Of a stretch of DNA of 64,000 nt, positions 37,392 through 44,845 are shown piece by piece; position 1 is the first letter of the stretch, and every line of letters starts with the position of its first letter. The notes under the pieces were generated by a model that searched no databases, was not told the origin of the DNA, and saw only the letters and a list, made by a program, of their open reading frames with translations. A program made the translations under genes and the position numbers. This stretch comes from CAWHJN01 sp963829705. Lineage in GTDB: Bacteria > Bacteroidota > Rhodothermia > Rhodothermales > BA12. The stretch is taken from NCBI GenBank assembly GCA_963829705.1, contig CAWHJN010000005.1, forward strand, positions 1,178,001-1,242,000, given 5' to 3'.

Positions 37392-37913
37392 GTGCCCGTC
37401 TCTCCCGTCCGCGCCGTCGCGCGCCTCATGTGGCTCGCACCGCTCCTGCTGGTGCTCTACGGCCTCTACCTGCTCAAAGTCCCCTTCGACTACCGCCGCA
37501 CGCTGACCGACGGCGTAGAGATGAACGCCGACATCGTCGAACTCCACATCGACGAGCGCGTCGATGTGTCGATGGATTACGTGACGCTGGCCGTGACGCT
37601 GCCCGACGGTGAGCGCATGGTGGAGGAGCACGTGCCGATGCCGCACAGCCTGGCGTCGATCCTCGCAGGCCACGAAACCGTACCCGTGCGCGTGTTGCCC
37701 GATTCGCCCAAGCCCATCGTCATCGTCTCCGACGGTGGCCGCGTCGCACTGGGGCGGGCGCTGTGGCGGCTCTCGGCCATCAACGGGGTGATGTGCCTCC
37801 TCATGGCGATGATCTTCGGCACCGGCATCGCGCTGTGGAACCGCTACCTCACGCGAAACGGCGACCCCGCCGAGCGGCACGTCGAGGCGATGCAGATCGC
37901 GCCGCTCGCGTGA
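37392..37913 (+). CDS. Membrane protein with two helices (DUF3592-like)
   Basis: 173 residues from a GTG at 37392 (an ATG at 37428 is an alternative start). An N-terminal helix (MWLAPLLLVLYGLYLLKV) and a second near residue 135 (LSAINGVMCLLMAMIFGTGIAL) flank a soluble beta-rich loop (VTLPDGERMVEEHVPMPHS), the layout of DUF3592-like proteins. It overlaps the next gene by GTGA. Function unknown. Confidence 0.7.
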   Translation: MPVSPVRAVARLMWLAPLLLVLYGLYLLKVPFDYRRTLTDGVEMNADIVELHIDERVDVSMDYVTLAVTLPDGERMVEEHVPMPHSLASILAGHETVPVRVLPDSPKPIVIVSDGGRVALGRALWRLSAINGVMCLLMAMIFGTGIALWNRYLTRNGDPAERHVEAMQIAPLA

Positions 37914-38722
37914 AGGTCGACCTCGTCGCGGCCCGCCACGCTGCCGAGCGCGCCGCCCGCGCCGCCGCCGACGTCCTCCGGGAGTTCGAGCGCGAGCGTG
38001 CCACGCTGCGGCTGCGCGACAAAGGCACCAACGAACTCGTCACCGAAGCCGACGTGGCCGCGCAGCGTGCCATCGTCGCGGCCCTCGACGGCATCGTGCC
38101 CGGCGCGCGGTTTCTCGGCGAGGAGGAAAACCTCGGCCGCGAGCATGCCACCGACGGCCTCTGCTGGATCATCGACCCTCTCGACGGGACGACGAATTTC
38201 CTGCACGGCGTGCCGCCCTACGCTGTCAGCATCGGGCTCGTGGAGGGTGCGCGGGGGCTCGTCGGCGTCGTCTACGACGTGCCGCACGACGCGCTTTTCA
38301 GCGCTGCCAGCGGGCAAGGCCTCACCGTCAACGGCGAAAAAGCCACCGTCAGCGCCACCGATGTCCTCGCCGACAGCCTGATTGCCACCGGCTTTCCGTA
38401 CCGAGCGTTCGCGCATATGGACGCCTATCTCGCCACGCTCGCGCACCTCATGCAACGCACGCGCGGGGTGCGCCGCCACGGAGCGGCGTCCGTGGACCTG
38501 GCGTGGGTGGCAGCCGGGCATTTCGACGCCTTTTTCGAGAGCGGCCTGAGTCCGTGGGACGTGGCGGCGGGCGTGGTGCTCGTCGAGGAAGGCGGTGGGC
38601 GCTGCACGCCGTTCGAGGGGGACGCGAGCCCCGTCTTCGCCGGACAGATCATTGCCTCCAACAGTCGACTCCATGCGGCCGTGCAGGAGGCTACCGAAGG
38701 GTTGCGCGGCGCGCGGGAGTGA
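37910..38722 (+). CDS. Inositol-monophosphatase family protein
   Basis: 270 residues from a GTG that overlaps the previous stop (GTGA). The lithium-sensitive phosphatase motifs are complete: FLGEEEN, WIIDPLDGTTNFLHG and SPWDVAAGVVLVEEGGG. It should remove phosphate from inositol-1-phosphate, histidinol-phosphate or a related small ester using Mg2+. Substrate cannot be set by the neighbours. Confidence 0.93.
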   Translation: MKVDLVAARHAAERAARAAADVLREFERERATLRLRDKGTNELVTEADVAAQRAIVAALDGIVPGARFLGEEENLGREHATDGLCWIIDPLDGTTNFLHGVPPYAVSIGLVEGARGLVGVVYDVPHDALFSAASGQGLTVNGEKATVSATDVLADSLIATGFPYRAFAHMDAYLATLAHLMQRTRGVRRHGAASVDLAWVAAGHFDAFFESGLSPWDVAAGVVLVEEGGGRCTPFEGDASPVFAGQIIASNSRLHAAVQEATEGLRGARE

Positions 38723-38869
38723 GGAGGTGGGGGTGGCGGCAGCGGAAGTACGAGCCTGCCCATCGAATCCAAAGGACCCATGCCCGATCTTCACTGACGA
38801 GCGAACGAATTGAACATTCTCAGACCGCGTCCCTACCTTGACGCTCTCTCATCCAACCCTCTGTTTACG

Positions 38870-39709
38870 ATGGCTACGCCTGCTCACGGCCTGCTCGAAG
38901 GCAAAACCGGCATCATCACCGGTGCCCTCATCGAATCCAGCATCGCCTGGAAAATTGCCGAGGCCGTCCACCGCGAGGGCGGGCGTTTTATCCTCACCAA
39001 CGCGCCTGCCGCGCAGCGCATGGGCGAGGTGGACGCGCTCGCCGAACGGACCGGTAGCCCGCTCGTGTGGGCCGATGCCACGAGCGACGACGACCTGACG
39101 GGCCTCTTCGAGAAGGCCAAAGAAGAGTACGGCGGCGTCGATTTCCTCGTCCACTCGATCGGCATGGGCCTCAACGTCCGCAAGAACAAGAGCTACGAAG
39201 AACTCAACTACGACTGGTACCACAAGTCGCTCGACATCTCCGCGATGTCGCTGCACCGCATGGTGACGAAAGGGCTGGAGACGAATGCGCTTCGGGCAGG
39301 GGCGTCTGTCGTGGCGCTGAGTTACATCGGCGCGCAGCGCATCTTCTCGAAGTACTCCGAGATGGGCGACGCCAAGGCGCTGCTCGAAAGCATCGTCCGC
39401 TCCTACGGCGCGCGGCTGGGCAAGCGCGGCATCCGCATCAACGCCATCTCGCAGAGCCCCACGCGCACCGTCGCGGGCTCGGGCATCGCGGGCTTCGACT
39501 CCATGTTCGACTTCGCCGAGCGCCTCTCGCCCCTCGGCAACGCCGACGCGGAATCGTGCGCCGATTACACGGTGACGCTCCTCAGCGACCTCACGCGCAT
39601 GGTCACGATGCAGACGCTCTACCACGACGGGGGCTTCTCGGCAATGGGCATCTCGGACGAACTCATCGGGGAGTTGAACAAGCTGGCCGAAGGCAGCAAG
39701 GCGTCCTGA
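38870..39709 (+). CDS. fabI: Enoyl-[acyl-carrier-protein] reductase (NADH) FabI
   Basis: 279 residues from the ATG at 38870. The short-chain dehydrogenase fold starts GLLEGKTGIITGALIESSIAWKIA, the NAD-loop variant of FabI. FLVHSIGMGLNVRK and the active-site region SYIGAQRIFSKYSEMGDAKALLES hold the YxxxxxxK pair. It completes fatty-acid chain elongation by reducing the trans-2-enoyl-ACP. It is 11 bases upstream of panC, probably in one transcript. Confidence 0.96.
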   Translation: MATPAHGLLEGKTGIITGALIESSIAWKIAEAVHREGGRFILTNAPAAQRMGEVDALAERTGSPLVWADATSDDDLTGLFEKAKEEYGGVDFLVHSIGMGLNVRKNKSYEELNYDWYHKSLDISAMSLHRMVTKGLETNALRAGASVVALSYIGAQRIFSKYSEMGDAKALLESIVRSYGARLGKRGIRINAISQSPTRTVAGSGIAGFDSMFDFAERLSPLGNADAESCADYTVTLLSDLTRMVTMQTLYHDGGFSAMGISDELIGELNKLAEGSKAS

Positions 39710-39720
39710 CGGTCCCTTTC

Positions 39721-40602
39721 ATGCAGACGATCACGACGGTAGCGGCCATGCAGCAGGCGGCGCGGCGCGCGCGGCAGGCTGGGCAGCGCCTCGGTCTCGT
39801 GCCCACGATGGGCGCGCTCCACGACGGCCACCTCGCCCTCGTGCGCCACGCCCGCGCCCACGCCGACCACGTCACCGTCTCCCTCTTCGTCAACCCCACG
39901 CAGTTCGGGCCGGGCGAGGACTTTTCGCGCTACCCGCGCACCCCCGACGCCGACGCCGACAGGCTCCGCGAGGCGGGCGTGGACGTGCTGTTCATGCCGT
40001 CGGTCGAGGAGATGTATCCGTTCGGCACCGACGAAGGCGTGTGGGTGAAGGTCGAAGAGATGGACGCGCACCTGTGCGGACGCCACCGCCCCGGCCACTT
40101 CCGCGGCGTCACGACAGTGGTGACCAAACTCTTCAACGCCTGCGCGCCCGACGTAGCCGTGTTCGGGATGAAAGACGCGCAGCAATTTTTCATCCTCCAG
40201 CGCATGACGCGGGCGCTCCAGATGCCCGTCGAACTCGCCGGCCACCCCATTGAGCGGGAGGCCGACGGGCTGGCGCGGTCGTCGCGGAACGTCTACCTGA
40301 ATGCCGACGAGCGGGCGCAGGCCGTCGTGTTGTTCGAGGCGCTCGAAGACGCCCGGAAGCGCATCGGGCAGGGGGAACAGGACTCTGAGGGCCTTGTTGG
40401 CGCGATGCTTCGCCGCATCGGCACCGCGCCGCTGGCCCGGGTGCAGTACGCCGAGGTGGTGGACGCTCACACGCTCCAGCCCCTCGAACGCCTCGAAACC
40501 GGCCAGCGCGTGCTCGTCGCCCTCGCCGTCTATTTCGGAAAGACGCGACTCATCGACAACCTCCTCCTCGACGTTCCCGCCTCGCACCTTCCATCGCCAT
40601 GA
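39721..40602 (+). CDS. panC: Pantothenate synthetase
   Basis: 293 residues from the ATG at 39721. Nucleotide-binding motif PTMGALHDGHLALVRHA, then VNPTQFGPGEDFSRYPRT and LCGRHRPGHFRGVTTVVTKL, and the KMSKS-like SSRNVYL. It condenses pantoate with beta-alanine using ATP. It overlaps panD by ATGA, so the two last steps of pantothenate synthesis are coupled. Confidence 0.97.
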   Translation: MQTITTVAAMQQAARRARQAGQRLGLVPTMGALHDGHLALVRHARAHADHVTVSLFVNPTQFGPGEDFSRYPRTPDADADRLREAGVDVLFMPSVEEMYPFGTDEGVWVKVEEMDAHLCGRHRPGHFRGVTTVVTKLFNACAPDVAVFGMKDAQQFFILQRMTRALQMPVELAGHPIEREADGLARSSRNVYLNADERAQAVVLFEALEDARKRIGQGEQDSEGLVGAMLRRIGTAPLARVQYAEVVDAHTLQPLERLETGQRVLVALAVYFGKTRLIDNLLLDVPASHLPSP

Positions 40603-41012
40603 CGATCACGATGTTCAAAGGCAAGCTGCACCGCTTGCGCGTCACCGAGGCCGATCTGTACTACGAAGGCTCGATTACGCTCGACACCGAACTCCTGCGC
40701 GCCGCGGGCATCCTGCCGTACGAGAAGGTGCAGGTCGTCAACGTCAACAACGGTGCGCGCCTGGAAACGTACACGATCCCCGGAGCCGCCGGCAGCCGGA
40801 TCGTCTGCCTCAACGGCCCCGCCGCCCGCCTCGCCACGAAAGGCGACGAAGTGATCGTGATGTCGTACGCCGACATGACGCCCGACGAGGCCCTCACGCA
40901 CCGACCGCGCGTGGTGCTCGTCAACGAGCGCAACGACCCCAAGGAGATCATCGACCTCGACGTGGCGGCGCACCCCGAGGCGCTGCCGGTGGCCGAAGCC
41001 GCGAGCGCCTGA
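40599..41012 (+). CDS. panD: Aspartate 1-decarboxylase
   Basis: 137 residues. The self-cleavage site is YYEGSITLD between Gly24 and Ser25, giving the pyruvoyl cofactor. KLHRLRVTEADLYYEGS and NVNNGARLETYTIPG are family signatures. It makes beta-alanine for PanC. It overlaps panC upstream and the WG-repeat gene downstream (TGATG). Confidence 0.97.
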   Translation: MTITMFKGKLHRLRVTEADLYYEGSITLDTELLRAAGILPYEKVQVVNVNNGARLETYTIPGAAGSRIVCLNGPAARLATKGDEVIVMSYADMTPDEALTHRPRVVLVNERNDPKEIIDLDVAAHPEALPVAEAASA

Positions 41013-42028
41013 TGCGCGCGCGCTGGTTTGCCGCAGGGCTCCTCACGTGTTTGTTTGCCGCGTCGGTGAGCGCACAGCCGCGCTTCGCCTTCGACCAGAA
41101 CGGCCGCGCGGGCTTCGTGGACGAGGCGTGCCAGGTCGTGATCCCACCTGAGTACTCCAGGGTCGGGCCCTTCGAGGAGGGACTCGCTCCTGCCCGGCAG
41201 GATCGCGCGTGGGGCTACATCGATGCATCGGGCGCGTGGGCCGTGGCCCCGCAGTTCGACGATGCGTTTCCGTTCGAGGAAGGCCGCGCGCGCGTGCGGC
41301 TGGGCAAGCGGTGGGGCTTTGTGGACCGCAGCGGACGCGTGGTGATCCCGTTCGACTACAGCGATGCCTTCGACGCGGGCGAGGGGCGGGTGCCGGTCCA
41401 GCATCCCGCCGCACCGCTTGCGTTTTTCGACCGCTCGCGCTGGGGCTACCAGACGCTCGACGGCGCGCCTGCGATCGAGCCGGCCTACCACCGCGCGCTG
41501 CCGTTCTCCGAGGGCCGCGCCGCCGTGCAGTTCTTCCGCCGCTTTCTCGGCATCCTCGTCCCCGGCGCGTGGGGCTACGTAGACGCCACCGGCGAGCGCG
41601 TCGGGGAAGCCACCTACCGCGTTGCGTACAGGTTCTCCGAAGGCCTTGCCCTCGTCCACGACGACACCTCGTACAGCTACCTCCGCCCCGATGGCACCGA
41701 GGCGTTCCGCGTGCCGCACGCCCGTGCCTACTCGTTCTCGGAAGGCCGGGCAAAGGTGTGGGACGACGGGCGCTACGGCTACATCGACACTACCGGGGCC
41801 GCCGTCGTGCCGCCGCGTTTTGCCGAGGCGGCCGACTTCCACGAAGGGCTTGCCGCCGCGTCCGACGGGCAGGCGTGGGGTTACCTTCGCCTCGACGGCA
41901 CGTGGCAGATTCCGCCACGCTTTTCGTACGCGACGCCGTTCCGGCAGGGCTTCGCGCTCGTCGAGGACGGAGACGTTTCCCGCCTCATCGACGCCCGGGG
42001 AACGGTGATCTGCACGCTGCCTCGGTAA
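41012..42028 (+). CDS. WG-repeat-containing secreted protein
   Basis: 338 residues from the ATG at 41012, with a signal peptide (WFAAGLLTCLFAASVSAQ). Seven or so repeats of the WG type (WGYIDASGAWAVAPQFDDA, WGFVDRSGRVVIPFDY, WGYVDATGER, YGYIDTTGAAVVPPRF) cover the mature protein and likely form a beta-propeller-like fold. It is translationally coupled to panD by TGATG, although no metabolic link is evident. Function unknown. Confidence 0.87.
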   Translation: MRARWFAAGLLTCLFAASVSAQPRFAFDQNGRAGFVDEACQVVIPPEYSRVGPFEEGLAPARQDRAWGYIDASGAWAVAPQFDDAFPFEEGRARVRLGKRWGFVDRSGRVVIPFDYSDAFDAGEGRVPVQHPAAPLAFFDRSRWGYQTLDGAPAIEPAYHRALPFSEGRAAVQFFRRFLGILVPGAWGYVDATGERVGEATYRVAYRFSEGLALVHDDTSYSYLRPDGTEAFRVPHARAYSFSEGRAKVWDDGRYGYIDTTGAAVVPPRFAEAADFHEGLAAASDGQAWGYLRLDGTWQIPPRFSYATPFRQGFALVEDGDVSRLIDARGTVICTLPR

Positions 42029-42068
42029 CGGAGCACTCTTTTTTCAGCACCCTTTCTTCTCCCCAGGT

Positions 42069-42929
42069 ATGCAAATCAAACACGTCGTCGTCGTCGGAGC
42101 CGGGACCATGGGCAACGGCATCGCCCACCAGTTTGCGCTCAACGGCCACGCCGTCACGCTCGTAGACCTCGACGACGCGGCGCTCGAACGCGCGCTGGCT
42201 ACCATCACCCGCAACGTCGAGCGGCAGGTGAAAAAGGAGCAGGTGACGCCCGATGAGAAAGACGCCGCGCTGGCCCGCATAACACTCTCGACCGACCTCG
42301 CCGCCGCCGCCCGCACTGCCGACCTCGCCGTGGAAGCCGTCGCGGAGCGACTGGACGTGAAGACGAAGGTGTTCGAGGTGCTCGACCGCGAAGCGCCAGC
42401 GCACGCCATCCTGGCCTCCAACACGTCGTCCATCTCCATCACTGCCATCGGCGGCACCACGCAACGCGCCGACCGCGTCATCGGGATGCACTTCTTCAAC
42501 CCTGTGCCGGTGATGAAGCTCGTCGAAGTGGTGCGCGGGCTGGCGACGAGCCAGGAGACGTTTGAAAAAGTGTTCGCGCTGGCCGAGGCGCTGGGCAAAA
42601 CGCCCGTCGAGGTCAACGACGCGCCGGGCTTTGTCTCCAACCGCGTGCTGATGCCGATGATCAATGAGGCCGCCTTCTGCGTGATGGAAGGCGTGGCCAC
42701 GCCCGAGGCCGTAGACGACGTGATGAAGCTGGGCATGGCGCACCCGATGGGGCCGCTCGCGCTGGCGGATTTCATCGGCGTGGACGTATGCCTGATGATC
42801 CTGGAAGTGCTCCACCGCGAGTTGGGCGACGACAAGTACCGCCCGTGCCCGCTACTCCGCAAGATGGTCGCTGCCGGTCGGCTGGGCCGCAAATCCGGGC
42901 AGGGCTTTTACGTGTACGAGGGCGCGTAA
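42069..42929 (+). CDS. 3-hydroxybutyryl-CoA dehydrogenase family (NAD-binding)
   Basis: 286 residues. The Rossmann start VVVVGAGTMGNGIAHQFA and the NTSSISIT, MHFFNPVPVMKLVEVV and DAPGFVSNRVLMPMINEA motifs are those of short-chain 3-hydroxyacyl-CoA dehydrogenases (Hbd/PaaH). It interconverts acetoacetyl- or 3-oxoacyl-CoA and the 3-hydroxy form. The long multidomain FadB is excluded by length. No other beta-oxidation gene is adjacent. Confidence 0.93.
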   Translation: MQIKHVVVVGAGTMGNGIAHQFALNGHAVTLVDLDDAALERALATITRNVERQVKKEQVTPDEKDAALARITLSTDLAAAARTADLAVEAVAERLDVKTKVFEVLDREAPAHAILASNTSSISITAIGGTTQRADRVIGMHFFNPVPVMKLVEVVRGLATSQETFEKVFALAEALGKTPVEVNDAPGFVSNRVLMPMINEAAFCVMEGVATPEAVDDVMKLGMAHPMGPLALADFIGVDVCLMILEVLHRELGDDKYRPCPLLRKMVAAGRLGRKSGQGFYVYEGA

Positions 42930-43228
42930 CGCCCTAGAGCGCCACGGCAGGCCGCGATGCCACGACGAGGCGCCACCTTCTCTACGACGCCTCCTCAGAA
43001 CCTTCTCTCGAGGTAGCGGGCAGGGGGAAGGTGTTGTTCGCGTCTGGCGCATCGCCCAGGTAAGGCGGGGCTCCTCTGCGGGCAGCAAGAGGAGAAGGAA
43101 CAGGCGAGTGCTCGCATGCTGGAACAGCGCATCCGGACGTGACGGGTAGGCGTGGGGATAGCATCCAGTAAAAGCGCTTTCCCCCACGCCGGAATTACAA
43201 GCATGTCACAACATTAAGCGCGAGGTCA

Positions 43229-43245
43229 ATGCGCCATTGGCGCAT
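43229..43245 (+). promoter_or_regulatory. Short perfect hairpin in leader
   Basis: ATGCGCC, ATT, GGCGCAT: a 7-bp perfect stem with a 3-base loop, 44 bases upstream of the terminator-type hairpin. It could be the 5' element of an attenuator or an operator. Confidence 0.5.
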
Positions 43246-43289
43246 CGTGAATTGGTGGGACCATGCCTACCCTTGTAGCACCTGACAGA

Positions 43290-43323
43290 GGCCGACGTTC
43301 AATGCCTGATCGTCGGCCTTTTT
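43290..43323 (+). terminator. Terminator-type hairpin 28 bases before the cassette 2 start codon
   Basis: GGCCGACG (43290-43297) pairs with CGTCGGCC (43311-43318), followed by five T. It points with the downstream gene, so either it ends an upstream small RNA or it attenuates transcription of the secreted-protein/peptide cassette. Confidence 0.8.
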
Positions 43324-43351
43324 CGTATCTCTCCTCACCTTCCCGTCCCTC

Positions 43352-44503
43352 ATGAAAGCGAAGCTACTCCTCCTCGGATGTTGCTGCCTGGCCTGGCTGG
43401 CAACACCGGCGCACGCACAGATCACCTGCGAAGCCACCGACCCCACCACCGACATCATCGTGCCCAGGAACGGCGGCGGGGGCGGGCCGGCGCAAAACAC
43501 CTTCCGCGTCACGTTCTGCGGCTCGGAGTACAACGCCGTGGCTGACCAGACGACCTTCAAGTACAAATTCTCGGAGTTCAACATCAAAAACGACCTGAGC
43601 CACTGGGTGCTCGGGCTGTGCCAGCGTGCCCTCAACGCTTTCGTATCCGGCAGCGCCAGCCCCGCCTCAGGTGCGGTACTCGGCACCGACGGCAGCACGG
43701 GTGCGGTGGGCATCAAGTGGAACGTGGGCGGCGGTTTCTCGATGGGCGAGTTCTCGTTCAGGTTGAACGGCAACTTCTCCACCACCGATGTGCCGGTGAT
43801 AGCCAAAGCCGGACCCAACTACAACCAGTTGACGCCTGCCACCATCGAAGGGCCGAGCTGCGAGGTCAATGCCTGCGCGAACCCGGTTGCGCCTTCCTAC
43901 GATGGCGGCTACGTGCTCAACGCCGCGCAGACGCGCGCCTTCGTGAAGGTAGACGTGCCGCAGGGAGGCACGATGTTCGAGTTCTACAACACGAACAACC
44001 TCGCTGTAGGCGACCCCGTCGCTTCGCTGGAGAGCGTCACGCCGCTCGCGGGCTTCACGCGCACGGGCATGAAGTTCACCTTCGCCGACGGCAGCGAGCC
44101 CACGCAGGTGTTCTTCCCGATCTCCCGCGACAACCCCAACACCGCGATCGTCGCCTTCTTCCTGCGCGTCTCCGACGATTGCGGGCAGGTGGTGGATGTG
44201 GACCCGGCGTTTGCGATGGCTGAAACGGAAAGCGTAGGCGTGTCCGAGATGTCGCTTTCGGCTCAGCCTAACCCCGTCTCGGATCGCACCGCTATCCACT
44301 ACGCCCTCGCAACGGCGGGCGAAGTCGACCTCGTGCTCTACGACGTCATGGGACGCGAACTGATGGTGCTGGCGCGCGGGACGGTAGAAGCCGGCGTACA
44401 CGCGCTGCCTGTGGATGTGAGCGCGTTGCCCTCGGGTGTTTACCTGTGCAAACTCACCGCCTCCGGTAGCGTCCTCACGCGGACGCTGACCGTCGCCCGG
44501 TAA
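43352..44503 (+). CDS. T9SS-secreted protein, paralogue of the 8327 gene (cassette 2)
   Basis: 383 residues, intact frame, signal peptide (LLLLGCCCLAWLATPAHAQ). Bases 43858-44217 encode the domain shared with the gene at 8327: CANPVAPSYDGGYVLNAAQ, TRAFVKVDVPQG, FYNTNNLAVGDP, FPISRD and VAFFLRVSDDCGQVVDVDP. The C-terminus is a T9SS type A sorting domain (QPNPVSDRTAIHYALATAG, YDVMGRELMVLARG, LPSGVYLCKLTASG). The shorter N-terminal domain differs from its paralogue and lacks the choice-of-anchor D part. Secreted or surface bound; ligand unknown. It is followed 9 bases later by the small peptide gene. Confidence 0.85.
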   Translation: MKAKLLLLGCCCLAWLATPAHAQITCEATDPTTDIIVPRNGGGGGPAQNTFRVTFCGSEYNAVADQTTFKYKFSEFNIKNDLSHWVLGLCQRALNAFVSGSASPASGAVLGTDGSTGAVGIKWNVGGGFSMGEFSFRLNGNFSTTDVPVIAKAGPNYNQLTPATIEGPSCEVNACANPVAPSYDGGYVLNAAQTRAFVKVDVPQGGTMFEFYNTNNLAVGDPVASLESVTPLAGFTRTGMKFTFADGSEPTQVFFPISRDNPNTAIVAFFLRVSDDCGQVVDVDPAFAMAETESVGVSEMSLSAQPNPVSDRTAIHYALATAGEVDLVLYDVMGRELMVLARGTVEAGVHALPVDVSALPSGVYLCKLTASGSVLTRTLTVAR

Positions 44504-44512
44504 CCGCCTAAC

Positions 44513-44650
44513 ATGACTACGACTATGACAATGCATAATTCTGACAGCGCGCTCGTGAAGAAGCCTTTTCAGCAGCCTGCTGTGAAACGCGAAGCACGGA
44601 TGCCCATCGTGACGGCAGGCTCGTTCGACCTCCTCATTCCGAACGGTTGA
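44513..44650 (+). CDS. Conserved small peptide, RiPP-precursor-like (cassette 2)
   Basis: 45 residues from the ATG at 44513, with in-frame ATGs at 44525 and 44531 giving 41 or 39 residues; the 39-residue form aligns without gaps to the peptide at 10271. The tail VTAGSFDLLIPNG, the REAR block and KPFxxP are conserved between the two; the N-terminal ten residues differ. The gene is 9 bases after the secreted protein's stop and 25 bases before a strong terminator, so it is the last gene of its transcript. No signal peptide. The pattern suggests a leader-core precursor or a small cytosolic partner. Confidence 0.78.
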   Translation: MTTTMTMHNSDSALVKKPFQQPAVKREARMPIVTAGSFDLLIPNG

Positions 44651-44674
44651 CGCTACCCACCGGGTAGAACTCCA

Positions 44675-44708
44675 GCGCCGGGTGCTCGAAAGGGTACCCG
44701 GCGCTTTT
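44675..44708 (+). terminator. Rho-independent terminator after cassette 2
   Basis: GCGCCGGGT pairs with ACCCGGCGC around a 12-base loop, followed by TTTT. It mirrors the terminator after the first peptide gene (10413-10459). Confidence 0.88.
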
Positions 44709-44845
44709 GCGTGCGGGGCAAGCCACCACCGGCGCCGTACCCACCCGGCTGAAGCAGAGGAGGGCCTACATTCCTGCACGTGTTTCCGCGTGCCACAACT
44801 CCTCGATAGACCCTGCGTGGGACTTGTACTGCCCTGATCCCGGCA

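Larger units (their letters stand above)
42930..43351 (+). other. 422-base intergenic leader upstream of cassette 2, structured and lower in GC at its 3' end
   Basis: No convincing protein gene was seen. The 3' half (about 43170-43351) is lower in GC than the surroundings and carries a short perfect hairpin (43229-43245) followed by a full terminator-type hairpin (43290-43323) 28 bases before the ATG at 43352. This layout suits an attenuator, riboswitch-like leader or a small RNA. No known riboswitch class was recognised. Confidence 0.55.
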
